From positions 124,001-188,000 of the forward strand of contig NZ_CP062976.1 in assembly GCF_014898075.1 (NCBI RefSeq): a stretch of 64,000 bases of DNA, written 5' to 3'. The position numbers and the translations under genes are program-made. The stretch's first letter is position 1, and each line of letters opens with the position of its first letter. Source of the stretch: Neisseria yangbaofengii. GTDB lineage: Bacteria; Pseudomonadota; Gammaproteobacteria; Burkholderiales; Neisseriaceae. This document shows positions 61,559 through 64,000 of the stretch, one piece after another. A model generated the notes under the pieces. That model did no database searches. It saw only the letters and a list, made by a program, of their open reading frames with translations, and had not been told where the DNA came from.

Positions 61559-63094
61559 ATGCCGAAAAAGAAATCCCTTGGCTATCGAATCGCCCACAAA
61601 CTCAAACAAACCGAGCGGCTTTCCCGTAAAACCATGTCGTTCGTCTTCCTGCTGGCCGGCTCTGCACTGGTGGCGCTGACGGCGCTGCTGTTTGCGCACA
61701 TGGCCGAATATGCGCTTGATTTGAACGCGTATCTGGTGCAGGAATACACTTGGTTTGCGTGGGTGGCCTTGCCGCTGGGTTTGCCGCTGATTGTTTGGCT
61801 GACGCGCCGTTATGCGCCTTACACCGTCGGCAGCGGTATTCCTCAGGTGCTGGCGTCATTGAGCCTGCCGCACGGCGCGCAAAAAACGCGGCTGATTTCG
61901 CTCGGGCAAACTTTACTGAAAATTCCGCTGACTTTTCTCGGTATGCTGGCCGGTGCGTCCATCGGTCGCGAAGGCCCGTCGGTGCAGGTCGGTGCGGCAG
62001 TGATGACGGCGTGGGGTTCGTGGTGTAAGAAACACAATCTTGCGTTTAAAGGCATGCAGGAAAACGATTTGATGGCTGCCGGTGCGGCCGGAGGTTTGGC
62101 GGCGGCGTTTAATGCGCCTTTGGCCGGTGTGATTTTTGCGATTGAAGAGCTGGGGCGGGGCGTAATTTTGCGCTGGGAGCGGCAAATTCTGCTCGGCGTG
62201 TTGGCGGCGGGTTTTATCCAAGTCGCAATTCAAGGCAATAACCCGCACTTTTCCGGTTTTCACGGCAGCGAATTGGGCAATATGCTGACGTGGGTGCTGG
62301 CTGTGGGTTTGTTGTGCGGCGTGACCGGCGGTCTGTTCGCGCGCATGCTGTATAAAGGTGCGGCATCGTATGCGCCGGAGAAAATCCGCGGCTGGATTCG
62401 CCGTCATCCGCTGATGTTGGCTGCCATCATGGGACTGCTGCTGGCGGTTTTGGGTACGCTTTACCAAGGCCAAACTTACGGCACGGGCTATCATGAAGCT
62501 TCGGGCGCATTGCGCAGAATGTACGATGCGCCGGTGGGCGTGGCGGTAGCAAAATGGCTGGCGACGGTATTTTCTTATTGGGCGGGCATTCCGGGCGGTA
62601 TTTTCACGCCGTCGCTGACCATCGGCGCAATGTTGGGCGAACATATTGCCGCCATCGGCCAATTGGAAAGCGGTGTCAACGTGGTGGTGTTGTTGTGTAT
62701 GGCCGGATTCTTGGCCGGAGCGACCCAATCGCCGATTACCTCGAGCGTGGTGGTAATGGAAATGACCGGCGGCCAGAATTTATTGTTTTGGATGCTGATT
62801 GTGTGCATTTTTGCATCGCAAGTGTCGCGCCAATTTTCACCAAGACCGTTTTACCACTTGGCCGGTATGCGCTTCCGCCAACGTGTGCAGGAAGAATATG
62901 CCGGGCAGAATAAAGCAGGGCAGGAAAAGGCGGAAGCCAAGCAGCGGGACGTGGTGCCGAGCGAACCGGTTCAAATTCAAGTGGAAAAAACAGAGCAAGA
63001 GAATGTGGCAAGTGCGCAAGTAGAAAACCAATCGCCAGAAGCGAAGCCGGATACGGAATCTGCTGTGCTGAATGCGCCACCGGATAAAAATTGA
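61559..63094 (+). CDS. clcA: ClC-family chloride/proton antiporter
   Basis: 511 residues. ClC exchangers swap Cl- for H+ and help in acid resistance. The three selectivity-filter segments are present: GSGIPQ near residue 91, GREGPSVQ with the gating Glu near 138, and GGIFTPSL near 347. The internal proton Glu is likely in AGVIFAIEELG. The last 70 residues form a charged Glu/Lys-rich tail unusual for the short bacterial type. An ATG at 61637 within the first span is less likely. Confidence 0.93.
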   Translation: MPKKKSLGYRIAHKLKQTERLSRKTMSFVFLLAGSALVALTALLFAHMAEYALDLNAYLVQEYTWFAWVALPLGLPLIVWLTRRYAPYTVGSGIPQVLASLSLPHGAQKTRLISLGQTLLKIPLTFLGMLAGASIGREGPSVQVGAAVMTAWGSWCKKHNLAFKGMQENDLMAAGAAGGLAAAFNAPLAGVIFAIEELGRGVILRWERQILLGVLAAGFIQVAIQGNNPHFSGFHGSELGNMLTWVLAVGLLCGVTGGLFARMLYKGAASYAPEKIRGWIRRHPLMLAAIMGLLLAVLGTLYQGQTYGTGYHEASGALRRMYDAPVGVAVAKWLATVFSYWAGIPGGIFTPSLTIGAMLGEHIAAIGQLESGVNVVVLLCMAGFLAGATQSPITSSVVVMEMTGGQNLLFWMLIVCIFASQVSRQFSPRPFYHLAGMRFRQRVQEEYAGQNKAGQEKAEAKQRDVVPSEPVQIQVEKTEQENVASAQVENQSPEAKPDTESAVLNAPPDKN

Positions 63095-63152
63095 AAATCG
63101 TAGGGCGATGTCAACCCGATGCTGTAAATAAACAATATAATCAATAAGATAA

Positions 63153-63180
63153 AGGCCGTCTGAACATTCAGACGGCCTTT
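63153..63180. terminator. Bidirectional terminator between clcA and ampG
   Basis: AAAGGCCGTCTGAA and TTCAGACGGCCTTT with a 2-base loop, between convergent genes. Confidence 0.9.
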
Positions 63181-63184
63181 CTTG

Positions 63185-64000
63185 TCATGCTTCCGAAGTA
63201 GTTGGTTCTTTCACTTGTTCCCCATTCCAAGGCGCGACTTTAAACAGCAGCAGCATACCCGGTACGGCCAAGAAGAAACACAGCCAGAAGAAATTCACAT
63301 AGCCCAGCCATTCGATGAGATAGCCGGTGGCGGCGTTGATAAACGTGCGCGGTACGGCCGACAAGCTGGTGAACAGCGCCAATTGCGTGGCGGTAAACGC
63401 GGGGTTGGTTTCGCGTGCCATGTAGGCCACAAATGCGGCTGTGCCCAAGCCCACGCCGACGGCTTCTGCGCCAATCACACCGGCCAGCATGATGCGTTCG
63501 GCGGCGGTAACTACTTCAAATTTGCCGAATCCGGCCAACCACACAAAACCCAAAATCGTCACAATCTGCACCAAGCCGAACAGCCACAGGGCTTTGTTGA
63601 TGCCCAGCTTCAGCATCCAAATGCCGCCGATGATGCCGAAAATCACGGCAGGCCACAGGCCGGCGTTTTTGGCGATGATGCCGATGTCGGTTTTGCTGTA
63701 GCCCATGTCAAGATAAAACGGCGTGGCCAATGCGGTGGCCATGCTGTCGCCGAGTTTATAAAGGAAAATAAACGCCAACACCAACAAAGCCTGTTGCACG
63801 CCTTTGCGCGTAAAAAATTCGCGGAAGGGCTCGACCACGGTTTGTTTGAAGGTGCGCGGCGCACTTGGCGGCAATTCCGGTTCGCGTGCTAAAAACAGCG
63901 TCATCAACAAGCCCGGAATCATAAACAGCGCGGTGACGATGAACACATTGTGCCACGGCATCATGTCGGCCAAAATCAGGCTGAGCGAGCCGGGAATCAG
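63185..64000 (-). CDS. ampG: AmpG-type muropeptide permease, C-terminal part
   Basis: 272 codons are visible and the frame continues past the window edge, so the N-terminal part is missing. AmpG brings GlcNAc-anhydroMurNAc peptides back into the cytosol for cell-wall recycling. The second half of the MFS fold is present (about seven spans); KLGDSMATALATPFYLDMGY and MSNPRFSATQYAL-like ARETNPAFTATQLALFTSLS are typical AmpG blocks. The C-terminus is a short charged tail. Confidence 0.92.
   Translation of the reverse strand: MIPGSLSLILADMMPWHNVFIVTALFMIPGLLMTLFLAREPELPPSAPRTFKQTVVEPFREFFTRKGVQQALLVLAFIFLYKLGDSMATALATPFYLDMGYSKTDIGIIAKNAGLWPAVIFGIIGGIWMLKLGINKALWLFGLVQIVTILGFVWLAGFGKFEVVTAAERIMLAGVIGAEAVGVGLGTAAFVAYMARETNPAFTATQLALFTSLSAVPRTFINAATGYLIEWLGYVNFFWLCFFLAVPGMLLLFKVAPWNGEQVKEPTTSEA

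Noticed and set aside
63182-63892. 236-codon plus-strand open frame at the right end
   Set aside because: Antisense to ampG, which has the expected membrane pattern and conserved blocks.

Overview
This is a chromosomal window from a Neisseria species or very close relative. The 16S/23S rRNA, the ribosomal protein sequences and the dense scatter of the 12-base DNA uptake sequence AGGCCGTCTGAA (AG dialect, often as inverted pairs acting as terminators) all point there. A few ATGCCGTCTGAA (AT dialect) and single variant copies are also present. Species cannot be fixed from this alone; the predominance of the AG dialect argues against N. meningitidis and N. gonorrhoeae.

Layout. (1) 1-5600, minus strand: a type I restriction-modification operon, hsdM > hsdS > unknown two-helix membrane protein > hsdR (cut by the window edge). 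hsdM begins with ATG followed by four copies of a 7-base repeat; with four copies the start is out of frame with the methyltransferase, so the system looks phase variable and is OFF as sequenced. (2) 5830-19425, plus strand: S10, spc and alpha ribosomal operons from rplC to rplQ, including secY, infA, rpmJ and rpoA. rpsJ is not next to rplC; the restriction locus sits there instead and rplC has its own promoter and structured leader. (3) 19427-21410: an IS1595-family element with an 8-bp target duplication, then a decayed IS5-family transposase preceded by a C16A10 tract. (4) 21441-23736: ffh and a divergent ypjD-like membrane gene. (5) 24162-29875: a complete rRNA operon (tandem promoters, boxA, 16S, tRNA-Ile, tRNA-Ala, 23S, 5S, terminator). 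(6) 29955-30735: a yybP-ykoY type manganese riboswitch in front of a GDT1-family manganese exporter. (7) 30803-33320: an IS630-family element inserted in the end of a decayed IS30 transposase, followed by a decayed RluA-type pseudouridine synthase. (8) 33428-38296: a small exported protein, ubiG, yhbQ- and yhbP-like genes, a frameshifted DUF554 gene, ubiX, parB. (9) 38613-45650: the complete atpIBEFHAGDC operon. (10) 45693-48644: an insertion-sequence nest made of two inverted IS630 copies, a remnant of a different IS630 element and a truncated IS481-like integrase. (11) 48696-64000: ppk, an MFS transporter, fabI, mscL, hslO, ubiB, an NlpC/P60 hydrolase, a LrgA/LrgB pair, argJ, a MarR-SMR efflux operon with a palindromic operator, a ClC chloride/proton antiporter and the C-terminal part of ampG.

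Most of the window is core housekeeping. The accessory material worth most attention is the phase-variable restriction operon with its unexplained membrane protein, the structured leaders in front of rplC and rplN, the riboswitch-exporter unit, the MarR-SMR unit and the nested mobile elements.
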